In this document: positions 13,204 through 23,390 of the stretch, piece by piece
Position numbering within the stretch: position 1 is the first letter of the stretch
Layout: each line of letters opens with the position of its first letter
From: [Mycobacterium] manitobense
Lineage (GTDB): Bacteria > Actinomycetota > Actinomycetes > Mycobacteriales > Mycobacteriaceae
Length of the DNA stretch: 46,417 nucleotides
Assembly: GCF_025821665.1 (NCBI RefSeq)
Contig: NZ_JACKSJ010000141.1
Location: 1-46,417, forward strand
Reading direction: 5' to 3'
Notes under the pieces: generated by a model
Told to the model about the DNA's origin: nothing
Database searches by the model: none
What the model saw: the letters and a program-made list of their open reading frames with translations, nothing else
Position numbers and translations under genes: made by a program

Positions 13204-15405
13204 TTGAGTGGATCGGTCCGCGTGGGCTCCACGCGAGGAGCGCACCGGCTGCGCCCGGCAAACATCGGGTTCCGACCGGACATCGAAGGTCTACGAGCGG
13301 TCGCGGTGCTGGCCGTCGTTCTCTTCCACGCCCATGTGCCCGGCGTGGGCGGCGGATACATCGGAGTCGACGTCTTCTTCGTCATCTCGGGATTCCTGAT
13401 CACCCGACTGCTCTGGCGAGAGGTGAGCACCTCCGGCACCGTGCGGCTGCGGCGGTTCTACGGCGCGCGAGCCCGACGGTTGCTGCCGGCGTCGGCCACG
13501 GTGGGAATCGTGATCGCGGTGGCCTCGGCGCTGTTGCTGCCGCCGTTGCAGGCGAAAAGCGTCATGGTCGACGCTGTCGCGAGTGCGCTGTACGTCGGCA
13601 ACTATCAGTTCCTGCTGCAAGGCGTCGACTACCTCGCCGCGAACCTGCCGGTGTCCCCGTTCCAGCACTACTGGTCTCTCAGTGTGGAGGAGCAGTTCTA
13701 CTTCGTGTGGCCGGCGCTGATGATCCTCGCGGCATGGCTCGTTCGTCGTGCACGACGACGCAAAGCCGCCGTCGAGGCGCCGTCGGCGAGGCCCTACATC
13801 GCACTTCTCGCTGTGGTCGCCATCGCATCGTTCGCCCTGTGCTGGGCGGTCAGCCATCTGTTGCCCGCGGTCGCATTCTTCTCGCTGCCGACGCGAGCCT
13901 GGCAGTTGGCCCTCGGCGGCCTGGTCGCGCTGACGGCCGGGCGCTGGAGCGCACTGCCGCCCGTGGTTGCGTCGTTGTTGGGATGGACGGGCCTGGCCGT
14001 CGTCGTCTTCGCGTGCACGGCGTTGAGCACATCCACCCTGTATCCGGGAACCGCTGCGCTGTTACCGACACTGGGCGCAGCGCTCGTGATCGGCGCCGGA
14101 TGTGCCGTGCCGACGCAGGGTTGCGGCCGGGTGTTGGCGTCGTCGCCGATGAGGGCGATCGGACGCCTGTCCTACTCCTGGTACCTGTGGCACTGGCCCG
14201 TACTGCTGCTCGCGCCGCTGCTCACCGGCCGGCCCCTCGGACTGTCGGGCACCGTCGCCGCGGTGCTCGTCTCAGCGGGGCTGGCGGTGCTGACACTGGT
14301 GACGATCGAGAACCCGATCCGGTACTCCACCCGCCTGCGCGGCTCTCCCGGCGGGAGTCTCGCGCTCGGCGGCGCCGCCACCGCAACGGCGGTCGGCGTC
14401 GCGATCGCGCTGCTCGTGGTCATTCCCGCCCCCGTCGGGAGTGGCGCCCCGGTCGGCGCGCTGACCGTCCAGGTGACACCTCTGGCCCCCGACGACACTC
14501 CGGACGGCCACGAGGCTGCGGTCCGCGCGGCGTTCGCCCAGGTGCAGGGCGCCGTCTCCGAAGCCGTGGAACGGAAGGACGTCCCCTCCAATCTCGACCC
14601 GCCACTGGCCGAGGCGGCAGCCGAGGGCAGGGACATCTACCTGGACGGCTGCATGCGCACGTTCCTCGAAGCCGGACAGCCGGACTGCGTCTGGGGCGAC
14701 CCGGCGTCGACCACGACGGTGGCCCTGGTCGGAGACTCGAACGCCGTCATGTGGGCACCGGCGTTCCAGCGGCTGGCCGAACAGCGCCGCTGGCGGCTGA
14801 CCGTCATGGGCAAGGCGAGCTGCCCACTGATGACACTTCCGATCTCCGCCACGTACCTGCAGCGCGTGTACACCGTGTGCGAGCAGTGGCGCGAGCACGT
14901 CATCGGACGGCTGAACGCAGAGCGCCCGCAACTCGTGGTGGTGGGCATGTGGCGGCGTTACGGCGCCGTCCACGAGTACGGCGGCGGCCACGGCTGGCTG
15001 TCGGCATACGAGTCGTACAGTCCGCAGTGGATCGAGGGGCTGGGTGACCTCGTGCGGCAGGTGCACGGCATGGGTTCGAAAATCCTTGTCCTCGGCCCGA
15101 TTCCGGACCCCCGCACCCTGGTGCCGACTTGCCTGTCGGGTCATCTCGACGACGCGACGGCGTGCGCGCCCGCGACATCGGCGGCGGTGAATCAGTCCGG
15201 CATCGCGCGGGAGTCGGCATCCACACAGATCAACGGCGGCGACTACGCCGACCTCACCGAGCTCTTCTGCACCGAGAGCAGGTGCCCGGTCATCGTGGGC
15301 AACACCCTGGTGTACTTCGACGCCACCCACGTGACCGCGGAGTACGCCGGATCCCTCGCACCGGTGATGGGTGCGTTGGCAGACCGCGCACTGGCCGGGA
15401 GCTGA
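13204..15405 (+). CDS. OafA/YrhL-type membrane acyltransferase with C-terminal SGNH domain
   Basis: This 733-aa protein has an N-terminal acyltransferase-3 domain (about residues 20-380, ten or so membrane segments). The motif FRPDIEGLRAVAVL is followed by the catalytic His42 in LFHAH and then GVDVFFVISGFLI. The C-terminal extracytoplasmic SGNH domain has GDSN with Ser512 and the DxxH pair Asp706/His709. Proteins of this form move acyl groups across the membrane and attach them to sugars or lipids outside. The start is TTG behind GGGGGGTG; GTG at 13222 is an alternative. The gene is convergent with the GAP-like gene, 7 bp away. In this cluster it could acylate the secreted product or a glycan. 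It is not a PapA-type (HxxxDG) acyltransferase. Confidence 0.88.
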   Translation: MSGSVRVGSTRGAHRLRPANIGFRPDIEGLRAVAVLAVVLFHAHVPGVGGGYIGVDVFFVISGFLITRLLWREVSTSGTVRLRRFYGARARRLLPASATVGIVIAVASALLLPPLQAKSVMVDAVASALYVGNYQFLLQGVDYLAANLPVSPFQHYWSLSVEEQFYFVWPALMILAAWLVRRARRRKAAVEAPSARPYIALLAVVAIASFALCWAVSHLLPAVAFFSLPTRAWQLALGGLVALTAGRWSALPPVVASLLGWTGLAVVVFACTALSTSTLYPGTAALLPTLGAALVIGAGCAVPTQGCGRVLASSPMRAIGRLSYSWYLWHWPVLLLAPLLTGRPLGLSGTVAAVLVSAGLAVLTLVTIENPIRYSTRLRGSPGGSLALGGAATATAVGVAIALLVVIPAPVGSGAPVGALTVQVTPLAPDDTPDGHEAAVRAAFAQVQGAVSEAVERKDVPSNLDPPLAEAAAEGRDIYLDGCMRTFLEAGQPDCVWGDPASTTTVALVGDSNAVMWAPAFQRLAEQRRWRLTVMGKASCPLMTLPISATYLQRVYTVCEQWREHVIGRLNAERPQLVVVGMWRRYGAVHEYGGGHGWLSAYESYSPQWIEGLGDLVRQVHGMGSKILVLGPIPDPRTLVPTCLSGHLDDATACAPATSAAVNQSGIARESASTQINGGDYADLTELFCTESRCPVIVGNTLVYFDATHVTAEYAGSLAPVMGALADRALAGS

Positions 15406-15412
15406 GCGCGGA

Positions 15413-16234
15413 TCAGCCGAGGATCTGTGCGCCGGTCGCCAGCATGAGGACTCCGATGATCCCGAAGATGGTCACGATCAGGGGGCGCCAGTGCGCGCGC
15501 GTCCAGTCGTGCAGCCAGCGCAGGAAGACCTCGGTCTTCGTCGGGGTGACCACGTAACTCAGCAGCATGATCTCGATGACGGTGAGCGTCCCGAGCACGT
15601 ACGCGGTTCCCGCGATCAGTTGGGTGCTGAGCGCGACTCCCGCACCGAGGATCGCCGTTATCACGATCAACATCCCGTCGGCCGGCGGCCCGGTACCCAG
15701 ACCCATCACCAGGGCCACCCACAGGGAGTCACCTTCCCAGAGCCTGCGGACGCGCGCGACCAGCCGCTGCCACCAGGACTCGCGCTCCGCTGAAGCGACC
15801 CTGGTGCGACGTGTCAGCGTGGACACCGAGGAATCGTCGGATTCAAGAGCCAGAGGAGAGGTGCTGAAACTCTGGACCGAACCCTCCGCCCGGTGCCGTG
15901 CTCTCGGCGGACGGGCGCGCTTGCGCATCAGAGGGCGCAACGCGATGAACAGTGCGACGGTGAGTGCGAGCGCGCCCACCACCAACTGTATGTAGCGGAC
16001 GGTGCTGTTCGGCCCCGGCGCGGCCAGTACGTCCACCTCGGCCTTCAAGGCGGGCGTCAGGTTGACCACCAACAGGGGGAGGAGCAGGGCCGGGAGGCCG
16101 ATGATCAGGCAACCCACCCAGAAGACGATCAGGTTCTGCAGAGGGCGGGGGCGGGAGATCATCAGCAGGACCACCCCGAGACGCACCGGGTTGATCGCGG
16201 TCACGAGCGCCGCGAACAGCACTAGGCTCCACAT
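15413..16234 (-). CDS. GAP/Sap-like integral membrane protein (lipid export accessory)
   Basis: This 273-aa protein has about six membrane helices, with a charged cytoplasmic loop in the middle (about residues 105-155). The N-terminal NPVRLGVVLLMISRPRP and the later GPPADGMLIV segment are characteristic of the mycobacterial GAP / Sap (sulfolipid-1-addressing protein) family. Family members assist export of glycopeptidolipids, sulfolipid or related lipids, usually beside a PKS and a FAAL. It lies 121 bp downstream of the PKS on the same strand, consistent with co-transcription. ATG is preceded by GGAGT. The transported product is not known. Confidence 0.85.
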   Translation of the reverse strand: MWSLVLFAALVTAINPVRLGVVLLMISRPRPLQNLIVFWVGCLIIGLPALLLPLLVVNLTPALKAEVDVLAAPGPNSTVRYIQLVVGALALTVALFIALRPLMRKRARPPRARHRAEGSVQSFSTSPLALESDDSSVSTLTRRTRVASAERESWWQRLVARVRRLWEGDSLWVALVMGLGTGPPADGMLIVITAILGAGVALSTQLIAGTAYVLGTLTVIEIMLLSYVVTPTKTEVFLRWLHDWTRAHWRPLIVTIFGIIGVLMLATGAQILG

Positions 16235-16355
16235 GCAGCGACTCCGACTCTGCTACCGGCTGTTGGCACCAAGGACCTTCCGTCGTCTGATCGAGTGCTG
16301 CGGATGGACCGGCGGCGTACACCCGCGCCGGCTGGACGCGAGTGTCGCCGTCCGA

Positions 16356-19300
16356 TCACGCGGCAGCCACCGGCACCAGCTCGTCGTGCAACATTCCCGC
16401 CAGGTCCCGGACGGTCGTGGTCATGTCCTTGGGACTCACCCGTACCCCCGTCTCGCTCTCGATGCGGGTGCGCAGTTCGAGGGCGCCCAGCGAGTCCATG
16501 CCGTACTCCGCAAGCGGACGGTCGGGGTCGACGCTGCGACGCAGGATGAGACTGACCTGGTCGGAGATCAGCCGCCGCAGCCGGACCGGCCACTCGTCGA
16601 CCGGCAGCTCATCGAGCTCGGCGCGGAACTTGCTGGTGCCCGAACCGTTCTGCCCGGTCGAGCGGAACGCTTCGGCGAAGGGGCTGTGTGCGGCGAACGC
16701 CTCCAGCCACGGTGCGCCCATGATCGGCGCGTATCCCGTGTAGGTGCGGTCGTGGCGCAACAACGCCTCGAACGCGTAGGCGCCCTCCTCGGGTGCGATG
16801 GCCACTCCGGCGCCCTCCGCCAGCGCGGTGCCCTGCCCGATCTCGCCCCATGCGCCCCAGGCGATCGAGATGGCAGGGAGGCCCTGCGCGCGCCGCCACC
16901 GGGTGAACGCGTCCAGCCAGCTGTTGGCCGCGGCGTAGGCGCCCTGCCCGGGCGAGCCCACCAGGGCGGCGGCCGAGGAGAACGAGCAGAACCAGTCCAC
17001 TGGCTGGTCGAGGGTCGCGGCGTGAGTGTTCCACGCGCCCTGCACCTTTGCGGACCAGTCATGCTCGAGGAGCTCGTCGGTGATGTTGGCCAGCGTGGCG
17101 TCCTCGATCACCGCCGCCGCATGCAGGACGCCGCGCACCGGGAGCCCGCCGGCGGTGGCCGTGTCCACCAACCGCTGCGCCGTCCCCGGGTCGGCGATGT
17201 CGCCGGACTCGACCACCACATCGGCGCCGCCCGCGCGCATCCGCTCGATCGCCGCGGTTGCATCGGGTGTGGGCGCCGACCGCGACGACAGCACGATCCG
17301 CCCGCAACCGGCGGCGGCCATCCTCTCCGCGAGGTACAGGCCGAGCCCGCCGAGGCCCCCGGTGATGACGTACGCACCGTCGCTGCGGAACACCGGTACC
17401 TGAGCCGCCGGAACCACCACGCGGCTGCGCCCGATGTGAGGGATCTCGAGCACGAGCTTGCCGGTGTGCTGCGCGCCGCTCATCACCCGGATCGCCGTCG
17501 CCGTCTCGGCGAGCGGGTAGCGAGTGCATTCCGGCATCGGCAGGGATCCGTCCGCGGTGAGCTGATACACCGTCTTCAGCAGCTCCCGGATCCGACCGGG
17601 ATGGCTCACCGACATCAGTGCCAGGTCGACCGCGTAGAACGAGAGGTTGCGGCGGAACGGGAACAGTCCCAGCCGGGTGTCGCCGTAGATGTCACGCTTG
17701 CCGATCTCGACGAAGCGGCCGCCGAAGGCCAGCAGTTCGAGTCCTGCGCGCTGCGCGGCCCCCGGGACGGAATTGAGGACGATGTCGACGCCGTATCCAT
17801 CGGTGTCGCGACGGATCTCCTCGGCGAAGTCGGTGCTGCGGGAATCGTAGACATGCGCAATCCCCCTGTCCCGCAGCAGTTGTCGTCGCTGTTCGCTTCC
17901 CGCGGTCGCGTAGATCTCTGCGCCGGCAGCGCGGGCGATGGCGATCGCCGCCTGACCCACTCCGCCGGTGCCCGAGTGGATCAGCACCTTGTCACCGGCC
18001 ATGATCCGCGCCATGTCGTTGAGCCCGTACCAGGCGGTGGCGGTCGCGATGGTCAATGCGGCGGCCTGCACGTCACCCAGCCCGACCGGCAGCGTCACCG
18101 CCAGATTGGCGTCGCAGGTGATGTAGGTGCCCCAGCAGCCGTTGGCCGACAGCCCGCCGACATGGTCGCCGACCTTCATGTCGGTCACTCCCGGTCCGAC
18201 CGCGGTGACCACGCCGGCGAAGTCGATGCCCAGCTGCGGCAGCTTCCCGTCGAAGGCGGGGTAGCGGCCGAACGCCACGAGCACGTCGGCGAAGTTGATG
18301 CTGGACGCGTTGACCGCGACCTCGATCTGGCCCGGTCCCGGCGGGACCCGGTCACACGTCACCAGTTCCGCCGACTCGAGGTCGCCCGGAGTCCGGATCT
18401 GCAGGCGCAACCCGACGCCCTCGAGGTCGGTGGTGGCCGTCTTGCGCTCCTCGGGGAGCAACGGGCTGGGAGTCAACCGCGCGACGTACCACTGGCCGTT
18501 CCGCCAAGCCGTCTCGTCTTCTTCGGTGCCGCTGAGCAGTTGCTGCGCGAGGTGCTCGGCGTCGGCCGTCTCGTCGACGTCGATCTGCGTTGCGCGAAGG
18601 TGCGGGTGTTCGGTGCCGATGACCCTCATCAGGCCGCGCACGCCGGCCTGCTCCAGGTTGAGCTGGTCGTCGGCCAGCACCGCCTGCGCGGCGCGGGTGA
18701 CGACGTAGAGGCGGGGTGGCTCCCCTGGCGCCTCGGGCAACTCGCGCGCGATCCGCACCAGGTGCTGCACGTGGTCGCGGCCCAGCTGCGGAGCCCTGTC
18801 CCCGGACTGGCCGTCGTTCGGTCCCGTGAGGATCACCACCCCGTTGAGTCCGCCGCTGCGCAGGTGGTTCTTCAGCTCATCGGCGCTGTCGCCGAAGCTG
18901 CCCTGCTGGGGCCAGGCCATCGTGGTGCATTCGGCGCCCCGGGTCTTGAGCACGTCGGTCAGCGTGGTGGCCACCACGTCCGCGGTCGGACTGGTGCTGA
19001 TGAGCAGCCAGGTGCCGCCGTCGGCGTACTCCCCGACCTCGGGCAGCTCCCGGTGTCGCCATTCGACGGTCAGGAGTCGCTCGGCGAGCAGCCGTTCCGG
19101 CCGGTCGTGCTCGGAAGCGCCGGTACCCAGCTCCAGGCCCTGCACCGCGAGGATGACGGCGCCGTGCTCGTCGAGGATGTCGATGTCCGCCTCGACTCCG
19201 GAGGTGTCGGCCTTCGTCACCCGGGTGTAGCAGAAATGGGCTTTGCGGGCGGTGCCGTAGGCGCGAAGCCAGCGAATCCCCAGGGGCAGCCCCAGCGCCC

Positions 19301-22300
19301 CCTCGCCGAGGGCGCGAACCAGCGGATGAGCCTCGACGGACTGGAAGCAGGCGTCCAGCAGAGCCGGGTGCACCCCGTAGGCGTCCTGTTGCGAGCGGAT
19401 CTGGCGGGGTAGCGCAACCTCTGCCAACACGGTGTCGGACGCCTCGTCGCCGGTGTGCACGACGACAAGACCCGAGAAGGCCTCGCCGTACTGCATCCCG
19501 CGCTCGTCCATCCGCCGGCGCACGTCGTCGCCGTCCTCCAGTGCCGGATGAGCGGCCAGCAGCGCGGCGACGTCGTGCGCAGCGGGGTGCCCGTTCTGTG
19601 CGACCTGCAGGACCGCGGAGGCCTGTCGTGACTGCTCGCCCGCCTGGTTGGTCTCGACGGTGAACTCGGCGGTTCCTGGCGAGGACACCGATGCCGCCGC
19701 ACCGATCGTGGTCTCCTCGTCCAGCAGCAGCGCCTGCTCGAAGCGCATGTCCCGGACCTCGGCTTCGTCACCGAGGACCGTGCGCGCCGCCGCCAGGGCC
19801 ATCTCGCAATACGCCGCGCCGGGGAGCACAGCCACATTGCGGACCTGGTGATCGCCGAGCCAGGGCTGCGCGGCGGTGCCGACCTCGCCCTGCCACACGT
19901 GGCGCTCGGGTTCCTCCTGCAGACGGACGTGCTCGCCGAGCAGCGGATGCACGGAGACGGTGCGGGCGCCGTGTGTCGAGGACTCCTGCACGCGCCCGGT
20001 CAGCCAGTGCTGGCGGTGGGTCCATGTCGGCAGCGGCGCGTCCACCAGCCGGCCGGCCGGGCAGAGCACGGAGAAGTCGACTGCCGCCCCCGCGCTGTGC
20101 ATGTCCGCCATGAATCCCACCAGCCCGTGCGGCATCGCTTGTTCGCGGCGCATCCCGGCCAGCGCCGCGAGCGGGACATCCACGCTCTCGGCGATCTGAT
20201 TGAGGGCGCGGACCAGGAGGGGATGCGGCGAGAGCTCGGCGAAGACGCGGAAACCGTCCTCGAGAGCAGCCTGCACCGCCGTGGCGAACCGCACCATGCG
20301 ACGGCAGTTGTCGGCCCAGTAGCGGGCGTCGAACGCCGGCTGGTCGCGGGGATCGAAGGAGGTGGCCGAGTAGAAGGGGATCTCGGGAGTCATCGGCGTC
20401 AGATCTCCGAGGGCGTCCTTGAGCTCACCGAGGATCGGGTCGACCTGAGGCGAGTGGAACGCGACATCGGTCGGGACCTCGCGGGCCATCACGTCGCGCT
20501 CCTCCCAGGCAGCGACGAGTTCGTGCACCTTCTCGGCGGCGCCCGCGATGACCGTGGACTGCGGCGATGACACCACGGCCACCACGACGTCCTTGATCCC
20601 GCGCGCCATCAGTTCGGAAAGCACCTGCTGGGCCGGCAATTCGACCGATGCCGTGGCGCCGGCGCCGGCGACCTTGCCCATCAGCCGGGAACGACGGCAG
20701 ACGACGCGCGCACCGTCCTCCAGTGAGAGTGCACCGGCGACGACCGCTGCCGCCGCCTCGCCGAGCGAGTGCCCGATCACCGCGGCCGGGCGTACGCCGT
20801 GTGCCTTCAGGGTGGCGGCCATGGCGACCTGCATCGTGAACAGCGTCGGTTGCACCTGGTGCTGGCCGGTGACGGTCTGCAGCGCCGACATCGCCTCGGT
20901 CACCGAGAATCCCGACTCCTCGGCGATGACGGACTCGACTTGCGCGACGGTCGCGGCGAACACCGGTTCGGTCGCCAGCAACTGCGCACCCATCCCCGCC
21001 CACTGCGAACCCTGACCGGAGAACACCCAGACCGGCCCTCGATCGTCGCGTCCGACCGCGGCCGGATACGGGGCGTCACCGTCTGCGATCGCGCGTAGTT
21101 CCTCGGCGAGTCCGGGCTTGGTGTTCGCGATGACCGCGGTCCGGACCGGCCGGTGCGCGCGGCGGCGCGCCAGTGTGTAGGCCAGATCGGGTAGCTCGAC
21201 GTCGTCATGGGCGGTCACCCAGTCGGCGAGTCGGCCTGCGGTGCGGCGCAACTCGTCCGCCGATGTGGAGGAGAGCGCGAACAGCAGCGGCGCCGTTGCC
21301 GATGAGTCGGAGCCCCCGTGCTGTGCTGTGTCGGCCCCGGTTTCGGGGGCCTGCTCGAGGATGGCGTGAACGTTGGTGCCCGAGACTCCGTACGCCGACA
21401 CGGCCGCCCGCCGGGGTGCTCCGCCATTGGTCGGCCACGGCGTGTTCGCTTGCGGGACGAACAGTTTGGTCTCGATCTCCGCCATCTGGTCCGGCAGCCG
21501 GTTGAAGTGGAGATTCTGTGGGACGACGCCACCCTGCAGCGAGAGCACCGCCTTCACCAAGCCGAGTGCGCCGGACGCCGACTGGGTGTGGCCGAAGTTC
21601 GTCTTCGAGGACGCCAGTGCGCACGGACCGTCGATGCCGTAAACCTCGGCCAGGCTGGCGTATTCGATGGGATCACCGGTCGGGGTGCCGGTACCGTGTG
21701 CCTCGACCATGCCGACACTGCTCGAGTCGACCCCGGCGGCGGACAACGCATCTCGGTAAGCGGTGACCTGAGCGGTCCGTGACGGTGTCGCGATGTTGAC
21801 CGTGCGGCCGTCCTGGTTGGCGGAGGTGCCGCGGATCACGGCGAGGATCCGGTCACCGTCTCGCTGCGCCTCCGAGAGCCGTTTGAGCATCACGACGGCG
21901 CAGCCCTCACCGGCCACGAAGCCGTCGGCCTCCACGTCGAACGTGTGGCACCGACCGGTGGGGGAGAGCATTCCCTCTGCCGATCCGGCCGCCCACTTGC
22001 GGGGGTCCAGCGCCAGTGCGACGCCACCGGCAAGGGCGAGGTCGGTCTCGCCCTCGTGCAGGCTGCGGCAGGCCAGATGCACGGCCGCCAGGCCCGAGGA
22101 GCACGCGGTGTCCACCGTGAGGGCGGGACCGTGCAGGCCGAGGGCGTAGGCGATCCGGCCCGATGCCAGGCTCGGATTGTTGGCGATGAAGCCGTACGGC
22201 TTCTCGACGGCGCCGGCCTCAGCGGCCACCAGCTGATAGTCGTTGTGGGTCAGTCCCACGTACACACCGGTCAGTGAGTCGGCCACAGCCTCGCGGTCGA

Positions 22301-22700
22301 GTCCGGCATGTTCCATCGCCTCCCAGGAGGTTTCGAGCAGCAGCCGGTGCTGCGGGTCGCTGACGGTCGCTTCGCGCTCGCCCATCCCGAAGAACTCGGA
22401 ATCGAAGCCTGCGACATTGTCGAGGAATGCACCCCATTTCGACACAGAGCGACCCGGCACCCCGGGCTCAGGGTCGTAGAAGTCGTCGGCATCCCAACGG
22501 TCGGACGGGATCTCCGTGACGAGGTCGTCACCACGCAGCAACGCCTCCCACAGCCGCTCGGGGGAATCGATGCCACCTGGGAGTCGGCACGCCATCCCGA
22601 TCACAGCCACCGGGGTGACCGGACCTCTGCCGCCTTGGCGCGCCGATACGGGCGAATCCGCTTCCGGCAGGAAATCTTGCCCGGTCTCGGGTGTAGTCAT
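16356..22700 (-). CDS. Mas-like iterative type I polyketide synthase (KS-AT-DH-ER-KR-ACP)
   Basis: This 2114-aa protein is collinear with mycocerosic acid synthase and the Pks2/Pks5 group. KS ~30-450 has Cys200 in DTACSSG. AT ~555-860 has Ser645 in GHSLGE. DH ~905-1190 has His951 in the HxxxNxxxxP box and Asp1116 in [12 protein letters not shown] ~1480-1790 has the nucleotide loop GTGGVG. KR ~1820-2000 has TGGLGGLG and Tyr1922. ACP has Ser2070 in GMDSL. All catalytic residues are present, so a fully reduced acyl chain is expected. The AT signature at 746-749 is VAFH, where Mas has VASH, suggesting malonyl rather than methylmalonyl extender use. ATG is preceded by AAGGGGAAGA. The GAP-like gene follows 121 bp downstream; htpG and the FAAL diverge upstream. 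Confidence 0.95.
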   Translation of the reverse strand: MTTPETGQDFLPEADSPVSARQGGRGPVTPVAVIGMACRLPGGIDSPERLWEALLRGDDLVTEIPSDRWDADDFYDPEPGVPGRSVSKWGAFLDNVAGFDSEFFGMGEREATVSDPQHRLLLETSWEAMEHAGLDREAVADSLTGVYVGLTHNDYQLVAAEAGAVEKPYGFIANNPSLASGRIAYALGLHGPALTVDTACSSGLAAVHLACRSLHEGETDLALAGGVALALDPRKWAAGSAEGMLSPTGRCHTFDVEADGFVAGEGCAVVMLKRLSEAQRDGDRILAVIRGTSANQDGRTVNIATPSRTAQVTAYRDALSAAGVDSSSVGMVEAHGTGTPTGDPIEYASLAEVYGIDGPCALASSKTNFGHTQSASGALGLVKAVLSLQGGVVPQNLHFNRLPDQMAEIETKLFVPQANTPWPTNGGAPRRAAVSAYGVSGTNVHAILEQAPETGADTAQHGGSDSSATAPLLFALSSTSADELRRTAGRLADWVTAHDDVELPDLAYTLARRRAHRPVRTAVIANTKPGLAEELRAIADGDAPYPAAVGRDDRGPVWVFSGQGSQWAGMGAQLLATEPVFAATVAQVESVIAEESGFSVTEAMSALQTVTGQHQVQPTLFTMQVAMAATLKAHGVRPAAVIGHSLGEAAAAVVAGALSLEDGARVVCRRSRLMGKVAGAGATASVELPAQQVLSELMARGIKDVVVAVVSSPQSTVIAGAAEKVHELVAAWEERDVMAREVPTDVAFHSPQVDPILGELKDALGDLTPMTPEIPFYSATSFDPRDQPAFDARYWADNCRRMVRFATAVQAALEDGFRVFAELSPHPLLVRALNQIAESVDVPLAALAGMRREQAMPHGLVGFMADMHSAGAAVDFSVLCPAGRLVDAPLPTWTHRQHWLTGRVQESSTHGARTVSVHPLLGEHVRLQEEPERHVWQGEVGTAAQPWLGDHQVRNVAVLPGAAYCEMALAAARTVLGDEAEVRDMRFEQALLLDEETTIGAAASVSSPGTAEFTVETNQAGEQSRQASAVLQVAQNGHPAAHDVAALLAAHPALEDGDDVRRRMDERGMQYGEAFSGLVVVHTGDEASDTVLAEVALPRQIRSQQDAYGVHPALLDACFQSVEAHPLVRALGEGALGLPLGIRWLRAYGTARKAHFCYTRVTKADTSGVEADIDILDEHGAVILAVQGLELGTGASEHDRPERLLAERLLTVEWRHRELPEVGEYADGGTWLLISTSPTADVVATTLTDVLKTRGAECTTMAWPQQGSFGDSADELKNHLRSGGLNGVVILTGPNDGQSGDRAPQLGRDHVQHLVRIARELPEAPGEPPRLYVVTRAAQAVLADDQLNLEQAGVRGLMRVIGTEHPHLRATQIDVDETADAEHLAQQLLSGTEEDETAWRNGQWYVARLTPSPLLPEERKTATTDLEGVGLRLQIRTPGDLESAELVTCDRVPPGPGQIEVAVNASSINFADVLVAFGRYPAFDGKLPQLGIDFAGVVTAVGPGVTDMKVGDHVGGLSANGCWGTYITCDANLAVTLPVGLGDVQAAALTIATATAWYGLNDMARIMAGDKVLIHSGTGGVGQAAIAIARAAGAEIYATAGSEQRRQLLRDRGIAHVYDSRSTDFAEEIRRDTDGYGVDIVLNSVPGAAQRAGLELLAFGGRFVEIGKRDIYGDTRLGLFPFRRNLSFYAVDLALMSVSHPGRIRELLKTVYQLTADGSLPMPECTRYPLAETATAIRVMSGAQHTGKLVLEIPHIGRSRVVVPAAQVPVFRSDGAYVITGGLGGLGLYLAERMAAAGCGRIVLSSRSAPTPDATAAIERMRAGGADVVVESGDIADPGTAQRLVDTATAGGLPVRGVLHAAAVIEDATLANITDELLEHDWSAKVQGAWNTHAATLDQPVDWFCSFSSAAALVGSPGQGAYAAANSWLDAFTRWRRAQGLPAISIAWGAWGEIGQGTALAEGAGVAIAPEEGAYAFEALLRHDRTYTGYAPIMGAPWLEAFAAHSPFAEAFRSTGQNGSGTSKFRAELDELPVDEWPVRLRRLISDQVSLILRRSVDPDRPLAEYGMDSLGALELRTRIESETGVRVSPKDMTTTVRDLAGMLHDELVPVAAA

Positions 22701-22924
22701 TCTTCCCCTTGCAAACGTTGCCGCGGTCCAGCCGGAGGCCGAGCCGAATCCCCAGTGCTACTAACGGCACAGTAGCCGCCGTGGAATCGCCGGAGTTCTT
22801 CGCGGGCGGGTCCGGTGTGCGTCAGCAAGCAGTAGATCAGCAACGTTAATTGCGCGCACGTCGAGTTGTCTCGCGATCGGCGCAATCCACGGCCGAGGCG
22901 GCGGTGGGAACGATCTTGAATTTC

Positions 22925-22940
22925 CCGGTACTGGTACCGG
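22925..22940. promoter_or_regulatory. Perfect inverted repeat, candidate operator
   Basis: CCGGTAC-TG-GTACCGG is a 7+2+7 perfect palindrome, 225 bp upstream of the PKS start and 450 bp upstream of htpG. It has the form of a dimeric regulator site, but no regulator gene lies next to it. Confidence 0.4.
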
Positions 22941-23013
22941 CGTCTCGATCGACGTTCGCTGTCCGGCGAGCTTAATCGGTGTCCCCGGGGCGTGGCCCTG
23001 ATTCGGTCATTCG

Positions 23014-23026
23014 CGACGTGACGTCG
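23014..23026. promoter_or_regulatory. Short inverted repeat, possible operator
   Basis: CGACGT-G-ACGTCG is a 6+1+6 perfect palindrome in the same divergent region, 74 bp from the end of the first repeat. CG-rich composition makes chance occurrence more likely than for the first. Confidence 0.25.
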
Positions 23027-23390
23027 TGGGGGTACGGGCGCACGGACCGCCCGAAACGCCGTGCAGCAGCACCTACGCGGACATCGCGGAGGCGACGCGC
23101 GGCACGCCGTGGACGCAGGATCCGTGCCCGGCCAAGGTCGTCCGGCGGTGCCGGGCCCGATGTCGCCGCTTCGGGCAGAATTGTTTGCCTTACATGCCGA
23201 TGAACGGCGTTGTCCCTCCAAGAGGCTGATAGAAGCGGGCTCTACGGCATTGCAGAAATTGCCCATTTCCGCGCAGTTGCACGCACCCGCCGAGCAAACC
23301 GGCCAACCGGCCATGCCGTGCGCCGCCGACAGACGGGCTCGGTATCATCTTTCGGGCAATCCGCAAATATCGAGGGCCGGACGGAATGAC

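Larger units (their letters stand above)
22701..23390. other. 690-bp non-coding divergent region between PKS and htpG
   Basis: I see no credible gene; long open frames here have Arg/Ser/Cys-rich composition unlike the neighbouring proteins. It must carry the PKS promoter (minus) and the htpG promoter (plus). It contains two perfect inverted repeats (22925-22940 and 23014-23026) and a tandem AACCGGCC pair near 23298. A TATCAT hexamer at 23343-23348 could be a -10 element for htpG, without a clear -35. Confidence 0.55.

Noticed and set aside
13149..15047. 632-aa plus-strand frame overlapping the acyltransferase
   Set aside because: Out of frame with the acyltransferase, whose catalytic His, GDSN and DxxH motifs are all intact; the alternative is Arg-rich with no membrane segments.
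16002..19412. 1136-aa plus-strand open frame opposite the PKS
   Set aside because: Antisense to intact DH, ER and KR domains; composition (Arg/Gly/His/Gln) is typical of antisense GC-rich DNA.
22697..23314. 205-aa minus-strand frame upstream of the PKS
   Set aside because: Starts far upstream with Arg/Ser/Cys-rich sequence, no ribosome site and no family features; treated as non-coding promoter region.
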